From Pontitalea aquivivens (GTDB taxonomy: Bacteria; Pseudomonadota; Alphaproteobacteria; Rhodobacterales; Rhodobacteraceae): a stretch of DNA of 64,000 bases. The notes under the pieces are model-generated. The model made no database searches, was not told where the DNA came from, and saw nothing but the letters and a program-made list of their open reading frames with translations. The stretch spans positions 52,146-116,145 of the forward strand of contig NZ_JBKFEY010000009.1 of NCBI RefSeq assembly GCF_046507575.1. Reading direction: 5' to 3'. The first letter of the stretch is position 1. The number at the start of each line of letters is the position of its first letter. Below, piece after piece: positions 25,698-34,422 of this stretch. A program made the translations under genes and the position numbers.

Positions 25698-26135
25698 ATG
25701 ACCTACGCCACCGCGTCCACATCCATCCGCCCGTCGCTGGTTGAAGGCGTGACCAATGCCGATCTTGCCGCGACGATCCTGCGTGTTGCGATGGGTGCCC
25801 TGTTCCTTGCCCATGCCGGGCTGAAGCTGTTCATTTTCACGCCGGTCGGCACGGCGGGTTACTTTGCCAGTCTCGGCCTGCCCGGGCCGCTCGCCTATCT
25901 CGTCATCGCGGCCGAGCTGTTCGGCGGCATCGCGCTGATCCTTGGCGCCTATTCCCGCTGGGTGTCGCTGGCGCTGGTGCCGATCCTGCTTGGCTCGATC
26001 TATGTGCCGCACGGCGCAGCCGGCTTCTTCTTCTCGAACGAAGGTGGCGGCTGGGAATTCCCGGCGTTCTGGGCGGTGACCCTGGTGGTCCAGGCCCTGC
26101 TGGGCGACGGCGCCTGGGCGTTGAAGCGCGCCTGA
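25698..26135 (+). CDS. DoxX-family membrane protein
   Basis: 145 residues with four predicted membrane helices (about 27-50, 62-82, 85-105, 115-138). LRVAMGALFLAHAGLKLF and AELFGGIALILGAYSRWVSLALVPILLGSIY are the DoxX signature parts. In Bacillus the DoxX protein CatD is paired with the dioxygenase CatE in quinone and catechol stress; the same pair occurs here (next gene). GAGGAGAA precedes the ATG. It may act with a quinone or thiol-redox partner in the membrane. Confidence 0.88.
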   Translation: MTYATASTSIRPSLVEGVTNADLAATILRVAMGALFLAHAGLKLFIFTPVGTAGYFASLGLPGPLAYLVIAAELFGGIALILGAYSRWVSLALVPILLGSIYVPHGAAGFFFSNEGGGWEFPAFWAVTLVVQALLGDGAWALKRA

Positions 26136-26195
26136 TCCGATCCACGGGCCGCGGACGTCACGCCCGCGGCCACACCCCTTTCAAGGAATGTCGTC

Positions 26196-27059
26196 ATGAC
26201 CACCACCAACGATTTCTTCGACATGAATTCGGCGCCGATGCGGATCGGTACCGTCCGGCTGAAGGTGCGCGATCTTGAAACCGTCTCGGGCTTTTACCAG
26301 CAGGTTCTTGGCCTGGTCCCGCTTGAGACCGGCAACACCCGCGCGGTCCTTGGCACCGCTGGCGTTCCGCTTCTTGAGCTTTCGGGCGATCGTGACCTGA
26401 CACCGCTCGACCCGCGGCAAGCCGGGCTTTTCCACACCGCCTTCCTGATGCCGACGCGGTCGGACCTTGCGCAGTGGGTCACCCACGTCGCCGCGGCGCG
26501 GGTGCCGCTTCAAGGCGCGTCCGATCACATCGTCAGCGAGGCGTTCTACCTTGCCGACCCTGAGGGCAACGGCATTGAAGTCTACGCCGACCGCCCGGTC
26601 GCGCGCTGGCGCGGCAAGAGCGGCGAGATCGAAATGAGCACCGATCCGCTTGACCTGCAGGACCTGCTGCAAGACGCCAAGGGCACCCGGTGGTCGGGCT
26701 TTCCCGAGGGCGGCTGCATCGGCCACGTCCACTTGCAGGTCGGTGACACATCTGACGCCGACAACTTCTATCGCGACGTACTGGGCTTTGACATCGCCGC
26801 GCGCTACCCGGGCGCGAGCTTTTATGGCAGCGGCGGCTATCACCACCAGCTTGCCGGCAACGTCTGGAACAGCCGCCGTGCCGGGAAACGCCCCGCGCGG
26901 ATGGCGGGGCTGGATGCCGTCGAGATCGTTGTTCGTGATGCGTCAGATCTCGTATCCATCGCCGCGCGCGCCGAAAGCGCCGGTTTCGAAAGCACCACGC
27001 ATGCCGACGGCCTGACCCTGCACGATCCCTGGGGCACCGCCATCACGCTGAAGACCTGA
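26196..27059 (+). CDS. VOC-family protein, catechol-2,3-dioxygenase-like (CatE type)
   Basis: 287 residues with two vicinal-oxygen-chelate domains (about 14-135 and 168-285). The metal ligands fit the CatE pattern: His in FHTAFLMP of domain 1, His in GHVHLQVGD at the start of domain 2 and Glu/His in the later strands (DAVEIVVRD). GNGIEVYADRP is typical of the branch. Probably an iron-dependent ring-cleaving dioxygenase for catechols or hydroquinones, though ring cleavage is inferred. It stands between doxX and a glutathionyl-hydroquinone reductase. Confidence 0.85.
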   Translation: MTTTNDFFDMNSAPMRIGTVRLKVRDLETVSGFYQQVLGLVPLETGNTRAVLGTAGVPLLELSGDRDLTPLDPRQAGLFHTAFLMPTRSDLAQWVTHVAAARVPLQGASDHIVSEAFYLADPEGNGIEVYADRPVARWRGKSGEIEMSTDPLDLQDLLQDAKGTRWSGFPEGGCIGHVHLQVGDTSDADNFYRDVLGFDIAARYPGASFYGSGGYHHQLAGNVWNSRRAGKRPARMAGLDAVEIVVRDASDLVSIAARAESAGFESTTHADGLTLHDPWGTAITLKT

Positions 27060-27069
27060 GGAGAACACC

Positions 27070-28026
27070 ATGCTGAGGAACGGGAAATGGGTGACCGGCT
27101 GGCAGCCGGTCCAGGCCAAGGACGCAAAGGGCGGTTTCGTCCGGCAGACCTCAGGCTTTCGCAACTGGGTCACGCCCGACGGCACCGCAGGCCCCACCGG
27201 CGAAGGTGGCTTCAAGGCCGAGCCGGGGCGCTACCATCTTTACGTCGCGCTGATCTGCCCCTGGGCATCGCGGACCCTGATCGGCCGCAAGCTGAAGCGG
27301 CTGGAGAACGTGATCTCGGTCTCGATCGTCGCGCCCGAACTGTCCGACCAGGGCTGGCGCTTCGGTGAGGCGGGCGACGACAACCGGGACGCGCTGAACG
27401 GCGCGACCTATCTGCACGAGATCTACACCCGTGCCGATCCCGCCATCTCGGGCCGGGCGACGGTGCCCGTCCTGTGGGACAAGCAACGCGGCACCATCGT
27501 CAACAACGAATCCGCCGATATCCTGCGCATGATGAATTCGGGCTTCGGCGACCTGGCCGACCCGACAATCGACCTTTACCCCGCCGCCCTGCGCGACAAG
27601 ATCGATGCGCTGAACGCCCGCATCTACCCCAAGCTCAACAACGGCGTCTATCGCGCCGGATTCGCCACGACGCAGGTCGCCTATGAAGAAGCGTTCCACG
27701 ACGTCTTTGACATGCTCGACGAGATTGAGGCGCGCCTTGGTGACGGGCGCGACTTCCTGCTGGGCGACGATTTCACCGAAGCTGACATAAGACTGTTCGT
27801 GACGCTGGTGCGCTTTGACGCCGCCTATCACGGTCTGTTCAAGTGCAACCTGCGCCGCATTGCCGACTACCCGGCGCTGAGCGCCTACCAGGCGCGGATC
27901 CTCGCGCTTCCCGGCGTGCGCGAAACCGTCAGCATCGACCACATCAAGCGCGGCTACTACTCGATCAAGGCGCTGAACCCGACCGGCATCGTTCCGCTCG
28001 GCCCCGAACTGCCATGGGCGGCATGA
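27070..28026 (+). CDS. yqjG: Glutathionyl-hydroquinone reductase (Xi-class glutathione transferase)
   Basis: 318 residues, the family's usual length. The catalytic motif is LICPWASRTLIGRKLK (about residues 61-76) with Cys-Pro-Trp-Ala, diagnostic for this class. GRATVPVLWDKQRGTIVNNESADILRM binds glutathione, and TLVRFDAAYHGLFKCNLRRIADYP is the C-terminal signature. It reduces glutathionyl-(hydro)quinones back to hydroquinones with glutathione. With the LysR, DoxX and CatE-like genes it forms a coherent quinone-detoxification operon. GAGGAGA precedes the ATG. Confidence 0.9.
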   Translation: MLRNGKWVTGWQPVQAKDAKGGFVRQTSGFRNWVTPDGTAGPTGEGGFKAEPGRYHLYVALICPWASRTLIGRKLKRLENVISVSIVAPELSDQGWRFGEAGDDNRDALNGATYLHEIYTRADPAISGRATVPVLWDKQRGTIVNNESADILRMMNSGFGDLADPTIDLYPAALRDKIDALNARIYPKLNNGVYRAGFATTQVAYEEAFHDVFDMLDEIEARLGDGRDFLLGDDFTEADIRLFVTLVRFDAAYHGLFKCNLRRIADYPALSAYQARILALPGVRETVSIDHIKRGYYSIKALNPTGIVPLGPELPWAA

Positions 28027-28296
28027 CTTCTGCGTTCAACAGCCGGCACCCCGGCCCGCGCAGCCAGCCAATCACGGGTCGTACGCCCCTGAAATAGGAA
28101 GGAAAGTCCGGCCACCGATGGTTCGGACGAACTGAAATCCGGCGGGGCACGGCGCGGCGGTCCCGTGTCGCGGACCTGGTCGGGCACGACGGAAAAGCCG
28201 TCCGCGCCCCCCAGACCCCGCGCCGACAGCGCCCTTGCGCGAAACGCGGGACAGGTGGATAGTTTTGACGAAACACGTCACTCGCCGGAGGTTCCG

Positions 28297-29301
28297 ATGA
28301 TCACGCGCATCCTGTCCACCACCGCCGCCCTTGCGGTGCTTGCCACCGCTGCCGGGGCCGAAACGGTCTGGCGGTTCAACAACAACTACGCACCCACCCG
28401 GCCCGAATCCGGCCATATCCGCGCCTTCGCCGAAGATGTCGGCCGCCTGACCGATGGCAGCCTGAAGATTGAGGTGATCGAGGGCGGCGGCATGAACCTG
28501 AAGGACGCCGACGCGCTGCGCTGGATGCAGACCGGCACGCCGGAAATCGCCTTTATCTGGCCGACCTTCATCGGCCGCGACGCGCCCGATCTGGCCAGCC
28601 TTTACGTCTATGGCTCGGTCTCGACCGCCGAGGAACACCTCAAGGCGCTGCCGGCGGTGAAAACCGCGCTGACCGGGGGCTTTGCCGAACGCGGCATTCC
28701 GGTGGTGGGCTTCATGGCGCTGCCGATCATCGACGCGAGCCTGTTCTGCCGCGAGCCGGTCACGACGCTGGACGAACTGCGCAGGAAAAAGCTGCGCGTG
28801 GGCTCGCGCGAGCAGGTGGAAACCTTCACCGCGCTGGGGGTGGCCGCACAGATCATTCCGCAGAATGAACTGTATTCCGCCCTGCAGACCGGCGTGGTCG
28901 ATTGCGCCCTTTACGCCGCGCGCTTCGCCCAGTCGATTTCCCTGCAAGAGGTGGCCAAACACGCGACCTATTCGGGGTTCCCCTTCCCGCCGGTGCCCTA
29001 TGCGATTGTGGCCCATCAGGGCAGCCTCGACAAGCTGACCGAGGCCGAGCGCGCCGCCCTGGCCGAGGCCGCGGTGGCCCTGGAAACGAACTCCTCCGAT
29101 TTCTCGAAGGATGCCGAGGCCGAGGCCGCCGCGCGCAAGGCCCTGACCGAGGCCGGCGTGACCTGGTATGACCCGCTGACCCCGGCCGAGGTCGAGGAAA
29201 TCCGCGCCGCCGCTACCACGACATGGGAAACGCTGTCCACCGAGGGCGGCGACAAGGCGCTGGCCTATCGCGCCCAGATCCTTGAGGCGCTGGCCAAGTG
29301 A
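28297..29301 (+). CDS. dctP: TRAP transporter substrate-binding protein, DctP family
   Basis: 334 residues from ATG 28297, with GGAGG 7 bases upstream. Signal peptide to about residue 21 (LSTTAALAVLATAAGAE). The DctP fold is visible: EVIEGGGMNLKDADALRWMQTG, LRVGSREQVETFTALGVAAQIIPQNELYSALQTGVVDCA, the last part holding the usual region around the carboxylate-binding Arg. It captures an organic acid or similar solute in the periplasm for the DctQM pair that follows, overlapping by GTGA and ATGA. Upstream 28027-28296 contains no recognisable gene. Confidence 0.9.
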   Translation: MITRILSTTAALAVLATAAGAETVWRFNNNYAPTRPESGHIRAFAEDVGRLTDGSLKIEVIEGGGMNLKDADALRWMQTGTPEIAFIWPTFIGRDAPDLASLYVYGSVSTAEEHLKALPAVKTALTGGFAERGIPVVGFMALPIIDASLFCREPVTTLDELRRKKLRVGSREQVETFTALGVAAQIIPQNELYSALQTGVVDCALYAARFAQSISLQEVAKHATYSGFPFPPVPYAIVAHQGSLDKLTEAERAALAEAAVALETNSSDFSKDAEAEAAARKALTEAGVTWYDPLTPAEVEEIRAAATTTWETLSTEGGDKALAYRAQILEALAK

Positions 29302-29804
29302 CACTGGCTGAGCGTATCGACCGGGCGATCCTCTGGGTCGCCCGGGCCCTTGCAGCCCTGGGCGCGGGGGCCGTGGCGGTGATGGCCGCGCTGACGGTGG
29401 CGGCGGTCTTCATGCGCTATGGCCTGGGCGCGCCCTTTCGCTTTACCGAGGAACTGGGCGGGCTGATGCTGGTGTGTTCGGTCTTTCTGGGCATGCCCTA
29501 TGTGCTGGCCAGCCACGCCAACATCCGCGTGACACTGGCCTCGGACCGGGCGCGCGGGCCGCTGCGGCGGATGGTCTGGGTGCTGGGGCAGATCGTGCTG
29601 ATCGCCTTTGCCGCCATCTTTTTCCGTGACGCGCTGGCGGATGCGCAATTCACCCAGAAGCTGAACCTCAAGACCGAGGTGGCGCGCATCGGCCTTGCGC
29701 CCTTCGTCTGGGTCATGGTCGCCGCCGTGGGCCTTGTCGGCGTGATCGGCGCCTGGCAGGCGCTGCGCCCGCCGCCCGAGAAACCCGAAGGACCGCATCC
29801 ATGA
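29298..29804 (+). CDS. dctQ: TRAP transporter small permease, DctQ family
   Basis: 168 residues with four membrane helices (about 12-35, 48-66, 85-108, 130-152). FRFTEELGGLMLVCSVFLGMPYVLASHANIRV is the typical DctQ core. It starts with GTG overlapping the upstream stop. It forms the membrane complex with DctM. Confidence 0.88.
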   Translation: MTLAERIDRAILWVARALAALGAGAVAVMAALTVAAVFMRYGLGAPFRFTEELGGLMLVCSVFLGMPYVLASHANIRVTLASDRARGPLRRMVWVLGQIVLIAFAAIFFRDALADAQFTQKLNLKTEVARIGLAPFVWVMVAAVGLVGVIGAWQALRPPPEKPEGPHP

Positions 29805-31090
29805 TCTGGGCCGTGATGGGCGGCACGCTTCTGGGCACAGTCCTGACCGGCGCGGTGCTGGGGGCGGCGCTGGGGCTGACGGGATTTGTCATCCTGCAAT
29901 TCTGGTCGGGTGGCGCCACCAGCCTGGGGGTGCAGGCGGTCTGGAACACCTTCAACAGCTTTACCCTGACGGCGATCCCGCTGTTCATCCTGCTGGGGGA
30001 AATCCTTGTCGCTTCGGGCCTTGCGCGCAACATCTACCGCGCGCTGAGTCCGCTGTTCTCGCGCCTGCCGGGCGGGTTGCTGCATACCAACATCGCGGTC
30101 TGCGGCCTGTTCGGCGCGGTGTCGGGCTCGTCGATGGCGGTGGCGGCGGCGGTGGGCTCGGTCGCCTATCCCGAATTGACGCGGCGCGGCTATGACCGGC
30201 GCGCGGTGGTGGGCACGCTGGCGGGCGGCGGCACGCTGGGCCTGTTGATCCCGCCCAGCCTGAGCCTTCTGATCTATGGCGCCTTTACCGAAACCTCGAT
30301 CGGCAAACTGTTTCTGGCGGGCGTCCTGCCGGGGATCGTGGCGGCGCTGGCCTTCATGGCCTGGATCGTGATCCACGCCCGCCGCAACCGCGCGATCGCG
30401 CCCGATGAGCCGCATGTGGCGCTTTGGCCCGCCCTGCGCGCCCTGGCCGAAACCTGGCCGCTGCTGACGCTGATCCTGGCGGTGCTGGGCAGCCTGTTCG
30501 CGGGGCTGGCCACGCCAACCGAAAGCGCGGGCGTCGGTGTTCTTGCCGCCATCGTCATCGGCTATACCCGGGGCGATCTGACGCTTGCCGGCATCGGCCA
30601 GGCGCTGATGACCACGGTCACCACCTTCAGCGTGATCGGCATGGTTTTCATGGGCGCGGTGGTTCTGGCACAGTCGATTTCGGTGCTGGGCCTGCCGCAG
30701 CAACTGTTGCGCATGCTGACCGAACTGGAAATCGGCCCGCTGGAACTGCTGGCGGTGGTGGTGCTGATCTATGTCCTCTTGGGCATGGTGTTCGACGGGC
30801 TGTCGATGATGATCATGACCCTGCCGATCGTCTTTCCGCTGCTGGTGGGGGTGGGCTATGATCCGGTCTGGCTGGGCGTCGTCATCACCCTGCTGATCGA
30901 GATCGGGATGCTGACCCCGCCGGTCGGCATGAATATCTTTGTCGTGATCGGCATGACCAATGGCGAGGTCCGGCTGGGTGAAGGCGCGCTGGCGGTGCTG
31001 CCCTACTGGCTGGTGTTGCTGGGGCTGATCGCGCTGATCACCGCGTTTCCGGGGCTGGTGCTTTGGCTGCCCGGGCTGGTCGCACTGTAG
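29801..31090 (+). CDS. dctM: TRAP transporter large permease, DctM family
   Basis: 429 residues, about 12 membrane helices. AIPLFILLGEILVASGLARN, GSSMAVAAAVGSVAYPEL, IPPSLSLLIYGAFTETSIGKLFLAGVLPG and the C-terminal TPPVGMNIFV are hallmark DctM motifs. It uses the sodium or proton gradient for uptake with DctP. ATGA overlap with dctQ. An M24 peptidase follows 9 bases later in the same operon. Confidence 0.9.
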   Translation: MIWAVMGGTLLGTVLTGAVLGAALGLTGFVILQFWSGGATSLGVQAVWNTFNSFTLTAIPLFILLGEILVASGLARNIYRALSPLFSRLPGGLLHTNIAVCGLFGAVSGSSMAVAAAVGSVAYPELTRRGYDRRAVVGTLAGGGTLGLLIPPSLSLLIYGAFTETSIGKLFLAGVLPGIVAALAFMAWIVIHARRNRAIAPDEPHVALWPALRALAETWPLLTLILAVLGSLFAGLATPTESAGVGVLAAIVIGYTRGDLTLAGIGQALMTTVTTFSVIGMVFMGAVVLAQSISVLGLPQQLLRMLTELEIGPLELLAVVVLIYVLLGMVFDGLSMMIMTLPIVFPLLVGVGYDPVWLGVVITLLIEIGMLTPPVGMNIFVVIGMTNGEVRLGEGALAVLPYWLVLLGLIALITAFPGLVLWLPGLVAL

Positions 31091-31099
31091 GGGGGAACG

Positions 31100-32338
31100 A
31101 TGGCAGATCTGGACCGTGCGCGCGCCAGCGCCCTGATGGCGGCCGAGGGGATCGAGGCGCTGATCCTGCTGTCGCCCGAAAGCTTTCGCCACGCCACCGG
31201 CGCGCAGCCGGGGGTAGGCACGATGTGGCGCCGGGCGGGCGCGGTGGCGGTGCTGGTGCCCGCCGACCCGAACCTGCCGGAAATGGCGGTGGTGTCGGAC
31301 CTGTTCGTGCCCGCCTTCCGCGCGGCCTCGCATATCACCGACATCCGGCCAAGCCCCTTGTGGGTGGAAATCGCCACCCTGCCGCCGGGGCTTGATGCCC
31401 TGCCGCTGGATCAGGCCCTGACCCGCGCCTGGGCGACCGAGGGGCGCGATCCCGATTTCCTGCGCCCCACCACCTTCGACCCGGCGACCTGCTGGCGGCA
31501 TCTGGCGCAGGCCCTGACGGATCGCGGCCTGTCCCAGGCCCGCGTCGGGGTGGAAATGGCGGCGATCTCTGCCGCCGACCTGCCGGCACTGGCAAGCGCC
31601 CTGGCGCCTGCGCGGCTGGTCGATGGCAGCGCGCTTTCCGCCCGGCTGAAGATGGTGAAATCCCCCGCCGAAATTGCGCTGCTGCGGCAGGCCGTCGGCT
31701 TGGCCGAACAGGGCATCGCCGCGATCCGCGACGCCATTGCCCCAGGCATCAGCCGCGATGCGCTGTCCGCGATCTGGTCCGCCACGATCGCCGCAAACAA
31801 AGGCGATGCGCCGCTGACCGGGGCCTGGGATTATCTGTCCGTCGGGCCCGATCCCTGGGGCGGCAATGCGGTGGCCCTGCCGGGCGATCTGATCAAGGTC
31901 GATGTGGGTTGCCTGATGGCGGGCTATACCTCGGACACGGGGCGCACCTTCGTGGCGGGCGCGCCCTCGGCTAGGGCGCAGCGGGTGCATGACGCGCTGA
32001 TGGCGGGGTTCCGGGCCGGGATGGCGGTGCTGGGCCCCGGCATCCCCCTGTCGCAGGTGCATCGCGTGACGCAAGACGCGATCCGCGGCGCGGGCCTGCC
32101 GGGCTTCAGCCGGGGTCATTACGGCCACGGTCTGGGCGCCAGCCTTGGCAGCGAGGAATGGCCCTTCATCGCCGCCGACAGTGACGTGATCGCCGAACCC
32201 GGCATGGTGCTTGCCTTCGAATGCCCCTTCTACGTCACGGGCCTTGGCGGTTTCATCATCGAGGATCAGGTTCTGATCACCGCCACCGGGGCCAAGCCGA
32301 TGAACCGCCTGCCCCATGACCTGATCGCTTGCGGCTAG
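31100..32338 (+). CDS. M24-family metallopeptidase (Xaa-Pro dipeptidase/creatinase-like)
   Basis: 412 residues. The N-terminal creatinase domain (about 1-175) precedes a pita-bread domain whose five metal ligands are visible: two Asp in KVDVGCLMAGYTSDTGRTF, His in GHYGHGLGASLG, Glu in FECPFYVTGLGG and Glu in IIEDQVLIT. All ligands intact, so likely active. No signal peptide. M24 members cleave Xaa-Pro bonds or small amides such as creatine or ectoine. Co-transcription with a TRAP transporter suggests the imported solute is its substrate, a small amide rather than a peptide. Confidence 0.88.
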   Translation: MADLDRARASALMAAEGIEALILLSPESFRHATGAQPGVGTMWRRAGAVAVLVPADPNLPEMAVVSDLFVPAFRAASHITDIRPSPLWVEIATLPPGLDALPLDQALTRAWATEGRDPDFLRPTTFDPATCWRHLAQALTDRGLSQARVGVEMAAISAADLPALASALAPARLVDGSALSARLKMVKSPAEIALLRQAVGLAEQGIAAIRDAIAPGISRDALSAIWSATIAANKGDAPLTGAWDYLSVGPDPWGGNAVALPGDLIKVDVGCLMAGYTSDTGRTFVAGAPSARAQRVHDALMAGFRAGMAVLGPGIPLSQVHRVTQDAIRGAGLPGFSRGHYGHGLGASLGSEEWPFIAADSDVIAEPGMVLAFECPFYVTGLGGFIIEDQVLITATGAKPMNRLPHDLIACG

Positions 32339-32436
32339 ATCAGTTCAGGCGGTGCGCCCGGTACAAGGATCCGATGCGATGCCGTAGTTGCGCACCCGGC
32401 AGACCGCCCCCAAAGTCCGGTATTCCCGCCTGTGCG

Positions 32437-33039
32437 TTACCCGCGCTTGCCAGCCAGCAGTGACAGTTGCAGGTCAAGCAGCCGCATCCCTTCGGTCTCC
32501 AGCGAAAATCCGCGCGCGCCAAGGCCCCAACGGATGGCGATACCCTGCACCAGCGATGTCAGCAGGATTGCGGCATCCTGTGCCTCGATGTCCGCACCTG
32601 TCGATCCATCCCTGCCCATGTCTTCCAGACAGGCAACCAGATGTGCCTGATACTGCGCCAAAAGCCCGCGAAAGCGGTCGCGCAGAAATGCGTTGTCGAC
32701 GTTCAATTCGCGCGAATGCAGGATGGCGGGCAGCGCCGGGCAGGCCTCGATCTGGCGCAGCTGGGCCGCAATCAGGCCACGCAGCCGGTCTTTCGGCGCA
32801 CCACGGCCGGCCAGCGCCTGATCCCAGGCCCGATGCAGGCGTTCGGCGATCACCTCGCCCACGCTGGTCCACAGTTCAGCCTTAGCCGGAAAATGCCGGA
32901 AGATCGCGGCCTGCGTCACCCCGACCTCACGCGCGATGTCGTTCGTGGTCAAGCGATCCGGCCCGATCCGGTCGGCCAGGCGCAAAAGCGCCTCGACAAT
33001 GTCGGCCTTGCGGTCTTCGGCGGGTTTTCGGCGGATCAT
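32437..33039 (-). CDS. TetR-family transcriptional regulator
   Basis: 200 residues from ATG 33039, with AAGGGG upstream; the frame stays open far upstream only by GC bias. The helix-turn-helix is RLTTNDIAREVGVTQAAIFRHFPAKAELW (about residues 30-58). The C-terminal ligand domain has LQRIEACPALPAIL-like and DAAILLTSLVQGIAIRWGLG stretches, as in AcrR/SlmA-like efflux repressors. It is divergent from an RND efflux pair, with an operator overlapping the promoter, so it most likely represses that pump and itself. Confidence 0.9.
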   Translation of the reverse strand: MIRRKPAEDRKADIVEALLRLADRIGPDRLTTNDIAREVGVTQAAIFRHFPAKAELWTSVGEVIAERLHRAWDQALAGRGAPKDRLRGLIAAQLRQIEACPALPAILHSRELNVDNAFLRDRFRGLLAQYQAHLVACLEDMGRDGSTGADIEAQDAAILLTSLVQGIAIRWGLGARGFSLETEGMRLLDLQLSLLAGKRG

Positions 33040-33048
33040 GGCGGCCCC

Positions 33049-33078
33049 TTGTAAGTAATCTATCACTAACATTATAAT
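33049..33078 (+). promoter_or_regulatory. RND operon promoter overlapped by a TetR operator
   Basis: TTGTAA (33049-33054) and TATAAT (33073-33078) lie 18 bases apart, a good sigma-70 promoter in a GC-rich genome. The palindrome GTAAGTAATCTATCACTAAC (33051-33070; arms GTnAGTnAT/ATnACTnAC) fills the spacer. Binding there would block polymerase. Confidence 0.7.
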
Positions 33079-33114
33079 GACAAAAATCAAGCCGATTCGG
33101 CTGAGGAGCCTTCC

Positions 33115-34422
33115 ATGCCCCGCCTGCCTGCCCTTCTGGCCCTTCCCCCCATCGCGCTTGGCGCCGCGATTGCCGCCTGGATGATCACGACCGCGCCCGG
33201 CCCCGCGCAGGAAAGCGGCCCCATGCCCGGTCTGGCGGTCCGCGTAACGCCTGTTGCCGCGCAGGATATCCGCCCGGTGACGCATGGCTGGGGCGCGGTC
33301 CGCGCCGCACAAGGCTGGACCGCCGTGGCCGAGGTGCGCGGGCAGGTGATCTGGCGCCACCCCGACCTGGAAGAGGGTCAGCTGATCCCGGCGGGCACCG
33401 AGGTGCTGCGCATCGATCCGGCCGATTACGATCTGGCCATCGCGCAGGCCGAGGCGGACCTGATGGCGCTGCAGGCCGAAGCGGCACAGATCGCCGCCGA
33501 GGCCGAAAATACCAACCGCGTGCTGGCCCTTGAATCCGGGCGGCTGGCCCTGGCCGAGGCTGATCTGGCCCGCATCCGGGGGCTTGTGACGCAGGGGGTG
33601 AACCCGCAAACCCGCGCGGATGAGGCCGAAAAGGCGGTGCTGCAAACCCGCCGTACCGTGACCGAGCTGCAAAACAGCCTGTCCCTGATCCCGTCGCGGC
33701 AGGCCCGCATCAGCGCCCAACAGGCCCGGACAAAGGCCACCCTGGCACGCGCCCGCCGCGACCGCGACCAGACCGTGCTGACCGCCCCCTTCGATCTGCG
33801 CGTGACCAGGGTCGCGGTGGATCTGTTCCAGCCGGTGGCCATCGGCCAGGTTCTGGTGCAGGGCGATGGGCTGGACCGGGCCGAGGTGGTGGTGCAGGTT
33901 CCCCTGCCCGCCTTCCGGCGGCTGTTGTTCCCGATCGACCGGCCCGATGATCCGTTGGCCGCAATCCGGCAAGGCCCCGCATCGCGGATGAGCGCGCAGT
34001 TGCACCCGCTGTCGGACCCGTCGCAGATCTGGCAGGCCGAGGTGGCCCGCGTCGAAGGCGCGCTTGACCCCAAGGCGCGCAGCGTGCCGGTGGTGGTCAG
34101 CGTGGCCAACCCCTATACCGATGCCGCCCCGCCCCTGCGCCTTCCATTGGTGCCGAACATGCAGGTACAGGTAACCCTGACCGGCGCGCCTGTGCACGAT
34201 GCGGTTGCCATCCCCGAGGCTGCCGTGCACGGCGATACCGTCTATCTGGCCACCGCCGATGACCGGCTTGAAATCCGTCCCGTCACCCCCGCCTTCCGGC
34301 AGGATGGGCTGGTGGTGATCCGCGACGGTCTTGCCCCCGGCGACCGTCTGGTGCTGGATGACATCGCGCCGGCCCTGCCCGGCATGCTGCTGCTGCCCGT
34401 TCCGCCCGGGGCCACGCCATGA
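33115..34422 (+). CDS. RND efflux periplasmic adaptor (HlyD/MFP family)
   Basis: 435 residues with an N-terminal anchor or signal (about 5-22, LLALPPIALGAAIAAWMI). A lipoyl-type domain (VRGQVIWRHPDLEEGQLIPAGTEVLRIDP) is split by a long Ala/Glu/Arg-rich coiled coil (about 105-215), followed by a beta barrel. The gene overlaps the pump gene by ATGA. No outer-membrane channel gene follows, so a TolC-like partner must be encoded elsewhere. GAGGAG precedes the start. Confidence 0.9.
   Translation: MPRLPALLALPPIALGAAIAAWMITTAPGPAQESGPMPGLAVRVTPVAAQDIRPVTHGWGAVRAAQGWTAVAEVRGQVIWRHPDLEEGQLIPAGTEVLRIDPADYDLAIAQAEADLMALQAEAAQIAAEAENTNRVLALESGRLALAEADLARIRGLVTQGVNPQTRADEAEKAVLQTRRTVTELQNSLSLIPSRQARISAQQARTKATLARARRDRDQTVLTAPFDLRVTRVAVDLFQPVAIGQVLVQGDGLDRAEVVVQVPLPAFRRLLFPIDRPDDPLAAIRQGPASRMSAQLHPLSDPSQIWQAEVARVEGALDPKARSVPVVVSVANPYTDAAPPLRLPLVPNMQVQVTLTGAPVHDAVAIPEAAVHGDTVYLATADDRLEIRPVTPAFRQDGLVVIRDGLAPGDRLVLDDIAPALPGMLLLPVPPGATP

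Noticed and set aside
29498..32317. 939-codon open frame on the minus strand over the TRAP and M24 genes
   Set aside because: Antisense shadow caused by high GC third positions; Gln/His/Arg-rich text without any domain, while the plus-strand genes have clear families.
33040..34230. Long N-terminal extension of the TetR frame over the RND adaptor gene
   Set aside because: The extension lies antisense to a clear HlyD-family gene; ATG 33039 has a ribosome site and gives a normal TetR length.
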